A stretch of 64,000 nt of DNA from Balneola sp. (GCA_002694685.1 NZMW01000013.1:1-64000); one strand, 5' to 3'. Positions 17,496 to 27,588 are shown, numbered from the stretch's first letter. The notes: generated from the letters alone by a model not told the origin. Program-made: numbers and translations.

Positions 17496-18752
17496 CTAAA
17501 ATTCTTCAATCGTTTTTCGGATTATTCCCACGCACTCCATGAGCTGGTCTTCAGTCATTACAAGGGGAGGGGCAAAGCGAATGATGTTACCATGAGTAGG
17601 TTTTGCGAGTAATCCATTCTCCTTTAAAGCTACACAGAATTTCCATGCGGTATCACTTTCGGGGCTGTCATTAATAATAACAGCGTTGAGTAACCCTTTT
17701 CCTCGCACTTTCACGAATAGAGAAAACTCATCAACCAGTTTCTGCATCTCACTTCTGAAAAGCTTCCCAAGAGTGCGCGCATTTTGTGCCAGGTTTTCTT
17801 TTTTAACTACTTCCAACGCCGCCATCGCAACCTTACATGCTAACGGATTGCCTCCATAGGTGGAGCCATGCTGACCGGGTTTAATGACTTCCATAATATG
17901 ATCATCAGCTAAAACAGCTGAAACCGGATAAGCTCCGCCGGAAAGAGCTTTGCCTAAAATAAGAATATCGGGCTTGGTGTAGGTTTCCTGTCGCTCACAA
18001 TGGTTTTGGCAAGAACAATCTCCACAAACAGCCAGCAAGCTTCCCGTTCTGGCGATACCCGTTTGGATTTCATCTGCCATAAAAAGTACGTTTTGCTCAT
18101 TACAAAGGGCGGCTGCTTTAGAAATATATCCTTCATCGGGAACTACAACACCGGCCTCGCCTTGAATAGGTTCAGCTAAAAGCCCGGCTACATTTGGGTT
18201 TTGAAGTGCTTCTTGAAGTGCATCAATATCATTATATGGTATTTTGATAAATCCGGGAGTGTATGGCCCGAAATTCTTGCGAGCGTCAGGATCATTCGAA
18301 AAAGAAATAACGGTGGTAGTACGGCCATGGAAATTATTTTCCAAGACAATGATTTGTGCTTCTTGCTCTGGGATGCCTTTCTTTTCATAAGCCCATTTAC
18401 GGCAAATCTTAATAGCGGTCTCAACCCCTTCGGCCCCGGTATTCATGGGGAGAATTTTCTCAAACCCGAAATACTCGGTTACATATTTTTCATATTCGCC
18501 CAGTACATTATTGTAAAATGCTCTGGAAGTGAGGCTTAATGTATTGGCTTGGTCCGTAAGCGCTTTAATAATCTCAGGATGACTGTGCCCTTGATTTACG
18601 GCAGAATAGGCCGAAAGGAAGTCGTAATACTTGTTACCCTCCGGATCCCACACATAAACACCTTTCCCTTTAGAAAGGACTACCGGTAGAGGATGATAAT
18701 TATGGGCGCCAAATTTGTTTTCCAGCTCAATCGCTTGCTTACTTTCAGTCAT
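17496..18752 (-). CDS. rocD: Ornithine--oxo-acid transaminase
   Basis: A 418-residue class III aminotransferase converting ornithine and 2-oxoglutarate to glutamate 5-semialdehyde and glutamate. Diagnostic segments are [19 protein letters not shown] at the start, [60 protein letters not shown] and the PLP lysine in ILGKALSGG. Between DEIQTG and the PLP lysine lies an insert with a Cys cluster ([10 protein letters not shown]), not present in most ornithine aminotransferases I know; it could bind a metal. The start is ATG 18752. The gene stands alone, with its terminator in the neighbouring gene's end and an initiator tRNA upstream on the other strand. Confidence 0.92.
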   Translation of the reverse strand: MTESKQAIELENKFGAHNYHPLPVVLSKGKGVYVWDPEGNKYYDFLSAYSAVNQGHSHPEIIKALTDQANTLSLTSRAFYNNVLGEYEKYVTEYFGFEKILPMNTGAEGVETAIKICRKWAYEKKGIPEQEAQIIVLENNFHGRTTTVISFSNDPDARKNFGPYTPGFIKIPYNDIDALQEALQNPNVAGLLAEPIQGEAGVVVPDEGYISKAAALCNEQNVLFMADEIQTGIARTGSLLAVCGDCSCQNHCERQETYTKPDILILGKALSGGAYPVSAVLADDHIMEVIKPGQHGSTYGGNPLACKVAMAALEVVKKENLAQNARTLGKLFRSEMQKLVDEFSLFVKVRGKGLLNAVIINDSPESDTAWKFCVALKENGLLAKPTHGNIIRFAPPLVMTEDQLMECVGIIRKTIEEF

Positions 18753-18829
18753 ATAGAATGGTTTATAATGTTTTCTTTGAAACTACTAAATCATTAGCTG
18801 AAAGATTAATGAGAAATCGAAAAAATAGC

Positions 18830-18861
18830 TTGATATCGGTATGATATTAGTTGTATATTTG
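18830..18861 (+). promoter_or_regulatory. Promoter of tRNA-fMet, Bacteroidota type
   Basis: TTGA at 18830-18833 and TATATTTG at 18854-18861 are 20 bases apart, matching the Bacteroidota primary-sigma pattern of TTTG/TTG near -33 and TAnnTTTG near -7. The second box matches all six fixed positions. Transcription would start some 7 bases downstream, just before the tRNA 5' end at 18873. Confidence 0.6.
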
Positions 18862-18872
18862 TGTCTCCACAT

Positions 18873-18945
<73 letters not shown>

Positions 18946-18950
18946 CTTTA

Positions 18951-18985
18951 AAAGCCTTCTGATTAACTTCAGAAGGCTTTTTTTA
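18951..18985 (+). terminator. Terminator after tRNA-fMet
   Basis: Perfect 11-base arms AAAGCCTTCTG (18951-18961) and CAGAAGGCTTT (18970-18980) enclose an 8-base loop and are followed by a run of T. It starts five bases after the tRNA. Confidence 0.9.
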
Positions 18986-19358
18986 TTTCTTACCCTATCC
19001 ACTCAAAGATCCCGCTCCTGCCAAATTTTTCAAATTACAAGAAATTCTATGCTCAAAAAAAGTTATCAGGGCAGGTTTGAGGGGGGAAGTGTTTGTTTGA
19101 AGGTGATATTGTGAATGTTCAGCCACAAAAAAATGGTTCTTTATAGAACTTGAGTAACTTAAGAAAAGCTCCGAAATACACTTCCTATATTCAGCTTAAG
19201 GACTTCTTTTTTACAATTATGCAGGTATTATGATGCCTAATAACAAAGAAAGAAATTCAAAAAGTGAATTTAATATTCTTTGAAATGGATAGAAGTTGAT
19301 TATTTTAAATAGTGGTTTTGGACAGTAAACATGATTTTAGAAGCAAAGCACTGATTCC
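18986..19358. other. Intergenic region ahead of the GWxTD gene
   Basis: About 370 bases with no gene that I can support. The longest frames are some 20 codons without convincing ribosome sites. The second half is very AT-rich and probably carries the promoter of the GWxTD protein gene. No strong repeat or RNA fold is seen. Confidence 0.4.
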
Positions 19359-21524
19359 ATGCTAAAAAATACATTCATCATATCATTACTCCTTCTTTTA
19401 AACCCGTTTTTAGCTCAAGGTTTGAACGAAAAAGTAAATCTGGAAAGCTTATCTGTAAATTTTCAGTCTTCTCTTTCAGATCAAAATAGCATGTTGGCGT
19501 CTAATGATGGCCCTGAAAGCACAAAGCTAAACCAATCTGCTGTTGATTCTGCCAAACAATTGATCAGCAAAATAGAATTGTGGCAAGAACCCGATTTTAC
19601 TTTAAGCCAGCAGCTTATTGAAATAGTAACCAGAAACAAGCTAAAGGATTACTATGAGGAGGCCAGTAAGAGCTATTTTTCGGGTCTTTCCGGCAACTTT
19701 TTTGATACAGAAATAAAAGAAAGCCTTTACAAAGAGCTGGCTTACCTTGAACCCATCATTGGGGCAAAAGAAAGGAAAAAATTAGATGAGCTAGTAAGCA
19801 ATTCAGATCCGGAGATATTTAGGTATCTAACTCAATTTTGGGAAAATAAAAGCCTGTCCCCCTCTGATGACTATAATGAACGTCTTTTGGAACATTGGGA
19901 GAGGGTTAACTATGTGTCAGAGAATTTCAACACAAACCAAAGAGAAAAATTTGATGACAGAGGGGAGATTTATCTTCGTTTCGGTGACCCAGTAAAGAAA
20001 AGAAACGGTTATCTAATGTATAACCCTGCCTTTGCTTCATTCATATTATCAACCAGGATGCAGGATGGGAGAGGGGGTGAATCTAGCCCGGTTGAAAGTT
20101 CCAACAATACCACTTCCTACCTTAATACTTTATATAGAGTAAGAGAGTATCACCAATATCCGGCATATGAAATTTGGTTGTACGAAGATTTGTCTACCAG
20201 CGAAGATCGGGTCATTTATTTGTTTGGGAATAATTTTGGCGGACAAGAAATGGAGTTGAAAAGGTCAGTAGATGACTTTATTCCTTCAGCAGCCTACAGC
20301 ATGACTAATAGAAATATTGCAGGAAATATGTCCATTGGTCAATCGATATCGGGAGGGGCAGGCGGCTCCGATGATAATTCGAATTCTGAAGAAAGTAGAG
20401 AAAGAGAACGTACATCGTTGGCTTTTGAGTCGAATCAGGATGTAGGGCAGTCTGAGGTAGTTTCGCCGGCCGTTGTGCTTCAACTTATGTATTACCGCCA
20501 ACTTGCAAGTTTAGATATCTTTTTTAGTAGTCAATACGATCAGATGATGAATCGGTATATGGATGTTTCAACTCCGATGTCAAGATCTTTAGCACGCCAG
20601 TTTCAGCAGACAAACACTGCTAAATTATTAACAATACAAGCGAAAGCTCCTGAAGAAAACTCCAGCAACAGCAATTTCATATATGATCTGGCACCGGATG
20701 CGTATAGCTATCAGTTCTACGATTCGGATAATAACCCATATTATAGGGTCTATTTTACTGGGAAGTCAGAAGAGGCCATTACATTTGATGGTCTTAAAAA
20801 GGGTAGTGGGCTTGGCAGTATCAGCCCCTCCAATTATGAGCTCATCCATACGGTACGATCAATGACTGGTGAAATTGATATAAGCCACAGTGTTACTAAA
20901 GAATCGGAGATAGCAGAACTTCAATCCGAAAATACATTCTCCAATTATATTGATGTACCCACTACTTTAGCTGATAATACTATTAAGGTCTATTCGGAAC
21001 TTCACAGGAAATTGGGTGAGGAAGAAACGAATATAGATCAAAACTCTACACTCAAAACGTCCTTGGTTGGGGCGGGTTCTTCAAAAGTGGACATTGAGCC
21101 TACTGAGGCAAAGGAAGATTTATTTTCATCTGACATTATTGTGGGCTATCATAGGGGTGGAGATGAATCATTTACTGATTTCCTTGTAAGCCACGATAGA
21201 ATTATCCCCAGAGGAAAAAATTTGATAATTTATTATGAAGCTTATAACATACCACTCGATACCGATGGCTACTATCGGTATAACTTAACAAGCAAAATAA
21301 GTAAGGACAGAAATTTTCTAGGAAAATTATTCCAATTCAGGAAGGATAACGAAAATTCAATCACAATAAACAATGCCAGTGAAAGCTCAAGATTTACACA
21401 ATTGCTTGAAATTCAATCTGCGGAATTTGTTGAAGGTGAATATATTCTGGAAATAGAGTTATCCAATCCGAACTCTGAAGAAGTGTTACACAGAAAAGAA
21501 ATTAAACTGACAATTGAACAGTAA
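19359..21524 (+). CDS. GWxTD-domain-related exported protein
   Basis: A 721-residue exported protein (signal peptide about 1-20). Its conserved core, about residues 175-300, matches the GWxTD-domain family seen in Bacteroidota-like bacteria: ERVNYVSENFNTNQREKF then DDRGEIYLRFGDPVKK, and YPAYEIWLYED. The literal GWxTD motif itself has drifted (EKFDD), unlike the two GWxTD proteins further along. A Ser/Gly/Asn-rich low-complexity segment follows at about 325-350. The C-terminal third is beta-rich (IVGYHRGGDES, LIIYYEAYNIPLD). The family has no proven function; an envelope role is inferred from the signal peptide and from the SusC/SusD genes that start 219 bases downstream. Confidence 0.78.
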   Translation: MLKNTFIISLLLLLNPFLAQGLNEKVNLESLSVNFQSSLSDQNSMLASNDGPESTKLNQSAVDSAKQLISKIELWQEPDFTLSQQLIEIVTRNKLKDYYEEASKSYFSGLSGNFFDTEIKESLYKELAYLEPIIGAKERKKLDELVSNSDPEIFRYLTQFWENKSLSPSDDYNERLLEHWERVNYVSENFNTNQREKFDDRGEIYLRFGDPVKKRNGYLMYNPAFASFILSTRMQDGRGGESSPVESSNNTTSYLNTLYRVREYHQYPAYEIWLYEDLSTSEDRVIYLFGNNFGGQEMELKRSVDDFIPSAAYSMTNRNIAGNMSIGQSISGGAGGSDDNSNSEESRERERTSLAFESNQDVGQSEVVSPAVVLQLMYYRQLASLDIFFSSQYDQMMNRYMDVSTPMSRSLARQFQQTNTAKLLTIQAKAPEENSSNSNFIYDLAPDAYSYQFYDSDNNPYYRVYFTGKSEEAITFDGLKKGSGLGSISPSNYELIHTVRSMTGEIDISHSVTKESEIAELQSENTFSNYIDVPTTLADNTIKVYSELHRKLGEEETNIDQNSTLKTSLVGAGSSKVDIEPTEAKEDLFSSDIIVGYHRGGDESFTDFLVSHDRIIPRGKNLIIYYEAYNIPLDTDGYYRYNLTSKISKDRNFLGKLFQFRKDNENSITINNASESSRFTQLLEIQSAEFVEGEYILEIELSNPNSEEVLHRKEIKLTIEQ

Positions 21525-21743
21525 TTAGGTTGGCTGCAAAAAAAATCTTTATCGTTGGAAAGGCTTTTAAATTAAGTATTACAACACTAACTCTTAAGTG
21601 TTATAGAATTATTAATTGACTGTTTTATTTGTGACAATTTTTTCATTATTTGATGACTTCAATATGTGAAGACATTTTTGAGGCTTAAATAGTGTTAAAT
21701 CAAAATACCAATAACAAAACCATAAACTAATCTGAGGTTACGT

Positions 21744-24700
21744 ATGTATAAAAAGTTACTAACCGTATTAAGTATGGTCCTCTTGACATCATCATTAGCA
21801 TTTGCTCAGACAGGTGCTCTTGAAGGACAAGTAACGGACGCCGAAACCGGCGAAACGTTAGTTGGGGCCAATGTAATTATAACTGAACTGACACGAGGTA
21901 CTCCGAGTGACGTTAACGGAAACTATCGTATCACTAACATACCTGAAGGAACATATACTGTTACTGTAACATATGTGGGATTCCAGGATTTCGAAGAAAC
22001 TGTAGAAATCAATGCCGGACAAACAACCGTGCTTGATATCGCTCTTGCAGCAGGTGCAGTTGGCTTGGACGAATTGGTTGTATCGGGTTATGCCGTACAA
22101 ACAAAGCGTGAGCTAACAGGGTCTATTTCAAGTATCAGTGCTTCTGAGCTTGAAGATGTATCTCTTCAAAGTACAGAAGGACTTCTGCAGGGTCGTGCTG
22201 CTGGTGTAAACGTAACCACTACATCTGGTAACCCGGGTGGAGCTTTCCGCGTAAATATTCGTGGTAATGGTTCTGTTAACGCCGCTACTCAGCCTCTTTA
22301 CATCATTGATGGTGTACAGATTTCATTCTCACAGCAATCTTCTCAAGCTAGTACTTCTGCATTGAATGCATTGAATCCTAGCGATATTGAGTCTATTGAA
22401 GTACTTAAAGATGCGGCTTCTGCTGCTATCTATGGTGCTCAGGCTGCTGCCGGTGTAGTAATTATTACTACAAAAGGTGGACGTCGTGGTGCTACTAGCG
22501 TTACAGCACGTGCTGAGACGGGTGTTCGTACGCTTGCAAGAAACGTAGACTACATTACTTCGGATCAATACGTGCGTTACCTTGCTGAAGGTGGTGCCCT
22601 TAATGACCGAACAAATGGAATTGATCAGGTTGTAGACAGTGATATCTCTGCTTACGAAACAGCTGAGAAAAACTTCCTTCTTGGTTTCTTTGGTGAAGAT
22701 CCAGACCGTCCAGGTGAGCTTGCTAATACTGACTGGCAGGATTTCATCTTTGCTGATGGTGTAACTCAAAAATATTCTGTTTCCGCTTCTGGTGGTGACG
22801 AAGCAACAACATTCTACCTTTCTGGTGGATACGAAGACACTGAAGGTACTGCCTTCAATAGTGACTTTACTCGTTTGAACCTGAGAACAAACATTGATCA
22901 CTCTATTACTGATCGATTCAGAACTTCTTTAAGAGCGAACTTATCTCGTTCTACTCAAACTGGTGTATGTCAGGATGGTAACTTTATTAACTGTCCTCCA
23001 TCACAGGCTATGTTTGAAGCTCCAATGAGTTTCCCATATTTAGCTAACGGTGATTACAACCCACAAACTCGTTTTGGACTTGCTAATAACCCGGCTGTTC
23101 AAAAGAACGAAGTAGATCGTGTTAACGAAGTAATCCAGATCATTACAAACTTGAACTTAACCTACCGTGCTAACGACTGGTTAACATTCAATGGTTTAGT
23201 TGGTGTTGATTACCGAAATACACAGGATGAGCAATACCGATCAGCTATCGCATCTGCTGCTACTGGTGGTTTTGTATTCTTTGCGAACAGAAACGTGAAA
23301 AACTTCAACACCAACGTGGTTGCAAACATGCGCCAAACGTTTGATGGTGTTCATAACCTTTCTGGTCTTGTTGGTACTGAGTATCGACGTGACTACTCTG
23401 AAAGTTATCTAGTTCAAGGTGATGGCCTTCCGGGACCGTTCTTTAACACCCTTGGTGTTACAGCAACTCCTACTACTGCAACCGGTGCTTCCACCGAATG
23501 GAGACTAGGTAGTTACTTTGCCAATGCGAAGTACAACTATGATGAGAAATACTACCTTGCTGTAGTAGCCCGATATGACGGTCACTCTCGTTTTGGTAAT
23601 GAAACCCGCTGGGGATTCTTCCCATCTGTTTCTGGTGCATGGCGTATTTCTGAGGAAGACTTCCTCGATATTGATGCGTTAGACGAATTAAAACTTCGTG
23701 CCGGATACGGAACAACAGGTAACTCTGCGATTGGTAACTTTGCCGCTCGTGGTCTATTCAGTGCTGCTGGTTCTTACCAGGGTGCTACTGGTCTTCGTCC
23801 AGCTCAGCTAGCGAATGCTAACTTAGGTTGGGAAGAAGCACGTGAAATTAATGTTGGACTTGACTACGAACTCTTCGAAGGTCGTATCTCTGGTTCTATT
23901 GACGCGTACCAAAAAGATAACTCTGAACTGCTTTTCAATCGCCCATTACCTGGTGATAGTGGATACGGAAGTATTACTGAAAACATCGGTAAAGTGAGAA
24001 ATACTGGTCTTGAGTTTGAAATCAACACTGTAAACGTTTCAAGCGGAGACTTCATCTGGAGTTCAAGATTTAACGTTGCCTTTACTGACAACGAAATCCT
24101 TGAGTTACCTAATGGAGACCCAATTGGTGAAGATAACTCATTGACAAGCTTGATTGAAGGCCAGCCAATTGGTCAGATCAAAGCGATTCGTTGGGCTGGT
24201 GTAAACCCTGCTGACGGACGTCCTATGTGGTATGACGGTGATGGTGAATTAACATTCACTCCTACTTTTGCTGATGACGCTGTGAATTATAAAGATGGTG
24301 TTGCTAATACCGTTGGTGGTTTTGGAAACACAATCAGCTTCAAAGGATTAACTCTTGACGCGTTCTTCCAGTACAGCTTTGGCCAGTGGGCATTCTCTCA
24401 AACGGATTATTACTTCACAAGAAGTCCTGATTTCCTAATGCAGTTGAATGAAGAAGTACTTGACCGATGGAAGCAACCAGGTGATGTTACTTATTACCCG
24501 CGTGCTATGAACATTGGTGGACAGGATTATGCTGGTACCAGTAACTACCGTACTACTTTCAGTACACAAGGTATTTACAACACAGGCTATATTCGCTTAA
24601 AGAACGTTTCTTTGAGCTACAACCTGCCTGACAGAGTAACTCAGCAGCTTGGATTAGCAAATGTTCGTTTATTTGCTTCCGGTGTGAACTTACTTACATG

Positions 24701-24824
24701 GACCGCATGGCCATGGTACGATCCTGAAGTAGCTGGAAATATCAATGATATTTACAACAACTCTACTGCTGCTTCTTACCCAACAGAGCGACAAGTTAAC
24801 GCTGGTATAGAAATCCAGTTTTAA
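21744..24824 (+). CDS. SusC/RagA-family TonB-linked outer membrane protein
   Basis: A 1026-residue outer-membrane receptor of the SusC type. In order: signal peptide (1-21, ending AFAQ), carboxypeptidase-like beta sandwich (about 24-98; VTYVGFQDFEETVEI), a short segment resembling a TonB box (VVSGYAVQTKRELTG), a plug with the family marks RGAAGVNV-like LQGRAAGVNVTTTSGNPGG, QPLYIIDGV and SIEVLKDAASAAIYG, and a 22-strand barrel ending EIQF. SusC proteins import oligosaccharides or peptides through a SusD lid. The SusD gene follows after 24 bases. A GAGG ribosome site precedes the ATG. Codon use is strikingly biased to GGT, GCT and CGT compared with neighbours, suggesting very high expression. 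The substrate is not evident because no hydrolase lies nearby. Confidence 0.96.
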   Translation: MYKKLLTVLSMVLLTSSLAFAQTGALEGQVTDAETGETLVGANVIITELTRGTPSDVNGNYRITNIPEGTYTVTVTYVGFQDFEETVEINAGQTTVLDIALAAGAVGLDELVVSGYAVQTKRELTGSISSISASELEDVSLQSTEGLLQGRAAGVNVTTTSGNPGGAFRVNIRGNGSVNAATQPLYIIDGVQISFSQQSSQASTSALNALNPSDIESIEVLKDAASAAIYGAQAAAGVVIITTKGGRRGATSVTARAETGVRTLARNVDYITSDQYVRYLAEGGALNDRTNGIDQVVDSDISAYETAEKNFLLGFFGEDPDRPGELANTDWQDFIFADGVTQKYSVSASGGDEATTFYLSGGYEDTEGTAFNSDFTRLNLRTNIDHSITDRFRTSLRANLSRSTQTGVCQDGNFINCPPSQAMFEAPMSFPYLANGDYNPQTRFGLANNPAVQKNEVDRVNEVIQIITNLNLTYRANDWLTFNGLVGVDYRNTQDEQYRSAIASAATGGFVFFANRNVKNFNTNVVANMRQTFDGVHNLSGLVGTEYRRDYSESYLVQGDGLPGPFFNTLGVTATPTTATGASTEWRLGSYFANAKYNYDEKYYLAVVARYDGHSRFGNETRWGFFPSVSGAWRISEEDFLDIDALDELKLRAGYGTTGNSAIGNFAARGLFSAAGSYQGATGLRPAQLANANLGWEEAREINVGLDYELFEGRISGSIDAYQKDNSELLFNRPLPGDSGYGSITENIGKVRNTGLEFEINTVNVSSGDFIWSSRFNVAFTDNEILELPNGDPIGEDNSLTSLIEGQPIGQIKAIRWAGVNPADGRPMWYDGDGELTFTPTFADDAVNYKDGVANTVGGFGNTISFKGLTLDAFFQYSFGQWAFSQTDYYFTRSPDFLMQLNEEVLDRWKQPGDVTYYPRAMNIGGQDYAGTSNYRTTFSTQGIYNTGYIRLKNVSLSYNLPDRVTQQLGLANVRLFASGVNLLTWTAWPWYDPEVAGNINDIYNNSTAASYPTERQVNAGIEIQF

Positions 24825-24848
24825 TCCAAAACGAAATTAGATAACACA

Positions 24849-26354
24849 ATGAAAAAACTTAAACTTTCGAAATACGTTATTGTCGCCACGCTTTTTGTAG
24901 CAATGCTGGGCTGCGACAGTATATTAGAGAACGTGGAGCCGTCTAATGCGGTATCCGGAGAAGTTGTTTTGACAACGGAGAACGGAGTTAACGCATTACG
25001 CGCTTCCATGTACGCAAAAGTCTATCAAAGCTTCTCATTTACTACAGATTACTTTGTAGGACCGAGCGCTTTTAGTGACGAAACACGCAACAGACCTGGT
25101 TCATCCAGGTACCAAGCATATAACAATGCTGAAGGTACTTTCGGAACTACCCATATGGGTAACTGGGGTGCTGGATATGACCTGATTCAAGATGCTAACC
25201 TTATTATAGGCGCTGTTGAAGATGGTGTATTACCTGCTGCTACTCTTGCACAGTACAGAGCAGAAGCTCTGGCACTGCGCGCCTTTGCTTACCACAACAT
25301 GGTACGCGTATATGGCTACGAGCCAGGTAACTTCGGTCAAGGACCAGAAGCAAACTGGAATGCAGGTGTAATCATCCGTAACGAACCAGTGATTGATGTA
25401 AGTGATGCTGATTTCCGACCACGTAGTACGGTTGGCGATGTGTATACAGCGATTCTTGCTGACCTGAATGAGGCGGAAACCTTATTCACTGCTAATGGAG
25501 ACGGTGGTAGCAATACCTACGTTACTCTCGCATTCGTACATGGAATGCAAGCACGAGCTAACCTTTATGCCGGTAACTGGCAAGCTGCAGCAGATGCTGC
25601 ACAGGATGCTATTGATGAATTTGGTGGTACGCTATCAAATACTCAGGATGCTGTAACAGGAATGTTTAATGAAACTTCTACAGGTGGAAACCACCCGGAA
25701 GCATTATTCAAACTGGTTATTAATCCTAATACAGAAGGTATCGCTGGTGGTTCCGGTAATAACGGTCCTGCTACCTATACTTCTGATGGATTCATGGCTC
25801 AGCTTCCAACACAATTCGTGATTGACCAGTATCGTGCTGGTGATTTCCGTCTAGGTTGGTACCAGCCATGTGCAGACGTTCAAAAGAACCCGCTAACACA
25901 GCCAACAAACTGTGACGCTGTGAACACAGCTGGTTTATCCAGTGTGAAGTGGTCTGGTGATAAACTGCAATCTGTTGATGACTTACCAATGATGAGGCTT
26001 GCAGAAATGTACCTTATCCGTGCTGAAGGCCTTGCTAAGGCAAGCAACAATGCAGCTGCAGGATCTCCTGCACTTCAGGCACTGCTTGACGCCCGTAACG
26101 GTGGAACTGTTCCGGCTGCAGCCCTCACAAGTGTTGATGCATTTGAAGACGAAATCTTGATTGAGCGGATTAGAGAACTGGCTATTGAAGGCCACCGATT
26201 CTATGATCTCAAGCGATTGGGACGTGCGATCACAAATCCTGACGGATCTACGAAGATGCGTGCTGATTCTTACCGAATCCTTGCACCTCTGGGTTCCGGA
26301 CTCCTTAACGTAAATGAATTACTCGTTGAGAATCCTGAGTACGAAGATAACTAG
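24849..26354 (+). CDS. SusD/RagB-family surface lipoprotein
   Basis: A 501-residue lipoprotein (lipobox AMLGC, Cys22) with the helical SusD fold: an N-terminal helix pair, ALRAFAYHNMVRVYG at about 140-155, the TPR-like repeats typical of the family, and the C-terminal signature MRLAEMYLIRAEGLAK followed by IRELAIEGHRFYDLKRLG, which is strongly conserved in SusD/RagB proteins. It should sit as a lid on the SusC barrel and capture substrate. It lies 24 bases downstream of susC and shares its high-expression codon bias. The substrate is unknown. Confidence 0.95.
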   Translation: MKKLKLSKYVIVATLFVAMLGCDSILENVEPSNAVSGEVVLTTENGVNALRASMYAKVYQSFSFTTDYFVGPSAFSDETRNRPGSSRYQAYNNAEGTFGTTHMGNWGAGYDLIQDANLIIGAVEDGVLPAATLAQYRAEALALRAFAYHNMVRVYGYEPGNFGQGPEANWNAGVIIRNEPVIDVSDADFRPRSTVGDVYTAILADLNEAETLFTANGDGGSNTYVTLAFVHGMQARANLYAGNWQAAADAAQDAIDEFGGTLSNTQDAVTGMFNETSTGGNHPEALFKLVINPNTEGIAGGSGNNGPATYTSDGFMAQLPTQFVIDQYRAGDFRLGWYQPCADVQKNPLTQPTNCDAVNTAGLSSVKWSGDKLQSVDDLPMMRLAEMYLIRAEGLAKASNNAAAGSPALQALLDARNGGTVPAAALTSVDAFEDEILIERIRELAIEGHRFYDLKRLGRAITNPDGSTKMRADSYRILAPLGSGLLNVNELLVENPEYEDN

Positions 26355-26394
26355 GATATACAGGAATCAATCTCTAATCTAAAAATATCATACA

Positions 26395-26826
26395 ATGAAG
26401 ATTAAACTTTTAATAGCAATTATGATTCCACTTTTGTTTGTAGGATGCGACAGCATCTTCGACAAAGGTGATGCCGAGAAAACCTTTAATGGTGCTCAAA
26501 TTGGATTCTTCCTAACAGGTGCTGAAGTGAATCAAGCTTCTGGTACTTACAATGTTGAAGTTCAATTAATTGGCGAGCAACGTAACTCTGATGTAACGGT
26601 TGCCTTCTCTACAGGTGGCAGCGCAGTATCAGGAACACATTACACAATTAGTGGTAGTTCAGTAACTATACCTGCAGGCTCAAGTACTGCGGATATAACA
26701 GTTAACTTGATTGACGGTGGCCTGGCTGCCGGCGGTGAAGTTGATCTGGTACTTACTATTACCGATGGTAGTGGCGTTAAGGTTGCTCCAAACCTCGATG
26801 AATTCCAAATATTTATTCAAGGTTAA
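26395..26826 (+). CDS. Calx-beta-like lipoprotein
   Basis: A 143-residue lipoprotein (lipobox FVGC, Cys18). The mature part is one beta sandwich resembling Calx-beta or DUF4843-like domains: YNVEVQLIGEQRNSDVTVAF, AVSGTHYTI, SVTIPAGSSTADITVNLI and LVLTITDGSG. The order of a GTHYT-type strand followed by IPAG is typical of such domains in SusCD loci. It is the third gene of the SusC-SusD operon (40 bases after susD), ends at a strong terminator, and is probably an accessory surface protein of the transporter. Confidence 0.82.
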   Translation: MKIKLLIAIMIPLLFVGCDSIFDKGDAEKTFNGAQIGFFLTGAEVNQASGTYNVEVQLIGEQRNSDVTVAFSTGGSAVSGTHYTISGSSVTIPAGSSTADITVNLIDGGLAAGGEVDLVLTITDGSGVKVAPNLDEFQIFIQG

Positions 26827-26846
26827 TTAAAACCTTGCTTATATTT

Positions 26847-26880
26847 AAGGCCGTATCCCGAAAGGGATATGGCCTTTTTT
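26847..26880 (+). terminator. Terminator of the SusC-SusD operon
   Basis: A 13-base stem (26847-26859 with 26864-26876, one G-T pair) closed by a GAAA tetraloop and followed by T6. It lies 20 bases after the Calx-beta lipoprotein stop and upstream of the ATG of the next lipoprotein gene, so that gene may be read by read-through or have its own start. Confidence 0.9.
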
Positions 26881-26901
26881 AATATCATTAAATACCTAAA
26901 T

Positions 26902-27588
26902 ATGTCAGCAATAAAACCATTTTCTATTTTCATCATTTTCGCCTCTTTATTCATATCAGGTTGCCTGACTACCTCTGCCAGTGATGATGAAAAACGAGTA
27001 TCATTATTTTTTGAAGTAAATGGACTTGACCGTAATGTAGAATCCACTAATAACAGTGATAGTGTTTCTGTTAGCGAATTCAAATTCGCGTTGAACCAGT
27101 TCAACCTATATGCTGCCGATGGATTAATACTAGAAAGCTCTGATAACATCAATGCCTTTATATTCGGAATAAAAAGTACGAGCAGAGAACAGGTATTAGT
27201 TATAGATGTAGGACTTGGATTTTCAGATGTAACAGACTTTAACGGATATGAAATGTTCCTAGCACCTATAGAAGAAAGAGAGGGTATACTTGATAACGAT
27301 TTTTTTGGAGATGAAACCAATTATTCTATTGTAATTACAGGACTATATAATGGTCAGGACTTTATATTTAAGTCTTCTGCCAACTTTAACAGAAGATTTG
27401 AAACCGAAGTACAGCTAACGAAAACAGCCGAGACACTCGTTATTATCAAATCAGTGGATGTTGAGGACGTTTTTAGAGGAGATGATGGCAATCTATTAGA
27501 TCCCAGAGATCAAGAAAACAGTGCAGCTATCGTGGAAAATATAAGAGAAAATCTTTACATCCAGGGCTACGCATCAAATCAGCTCTAA
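26902..27588 (+). CDS. Lipoprotein of unknown function next to SusCD
   Basis: A 228-residue lipoprotein (lipobox ISGC near residue 19). I do not recognise it firmly. The mature part is beta-rich with an initial VSLFFEVNGLDRNV strand, VSEFKFALNQFNLY, a central LVIDVGLGFSDVTDF and later YSIVITGLYNGQDFIFKSS; the spacing suggests a fimbrillin- or DUF4382-like beta sandwich. ATG 26902 is used; the frame is open further upstream but would run through the terminator hairpin. It follows the SusC-SusD operon and precedes its own terminator, and may be another accessory surface protein. Confidence 0.7.
   Translation: MSAIKPFSIFIIFASLFISGCLTTSASDDEKRVSLFFEVNGLDRNVESTNNSDSVSVSEFKFALNQFNLYAADGLILESSDNINAFIFGIKSTSREQVLVIDVGLGFSDVTDFNGYEMFLAPIEEREGILDNDFFGDETNYSIVITGLYNGQDFIFKSSANFNRRFETEVQLTKTAETLVIIKSVDVEDVFRGDDGNLLDPRDQENSAAIVENIRENLYIQGYASNQL

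Noticed and set aside
22329-22901. A 190-codon open frame on the minus strand opposite SusC
   Set aside because: It is the reverse complement of a strongly codon-biased gene; the protein is Ser/Cys/Thr-rich without domain pattern or ribosome site.
26869-26901. Upstream extension of the SusCD-linked lipoprotein gene
   Set aside because: It would read from within the terminator hairpin; ATG 26902 opens a clean lipoprotein signal.
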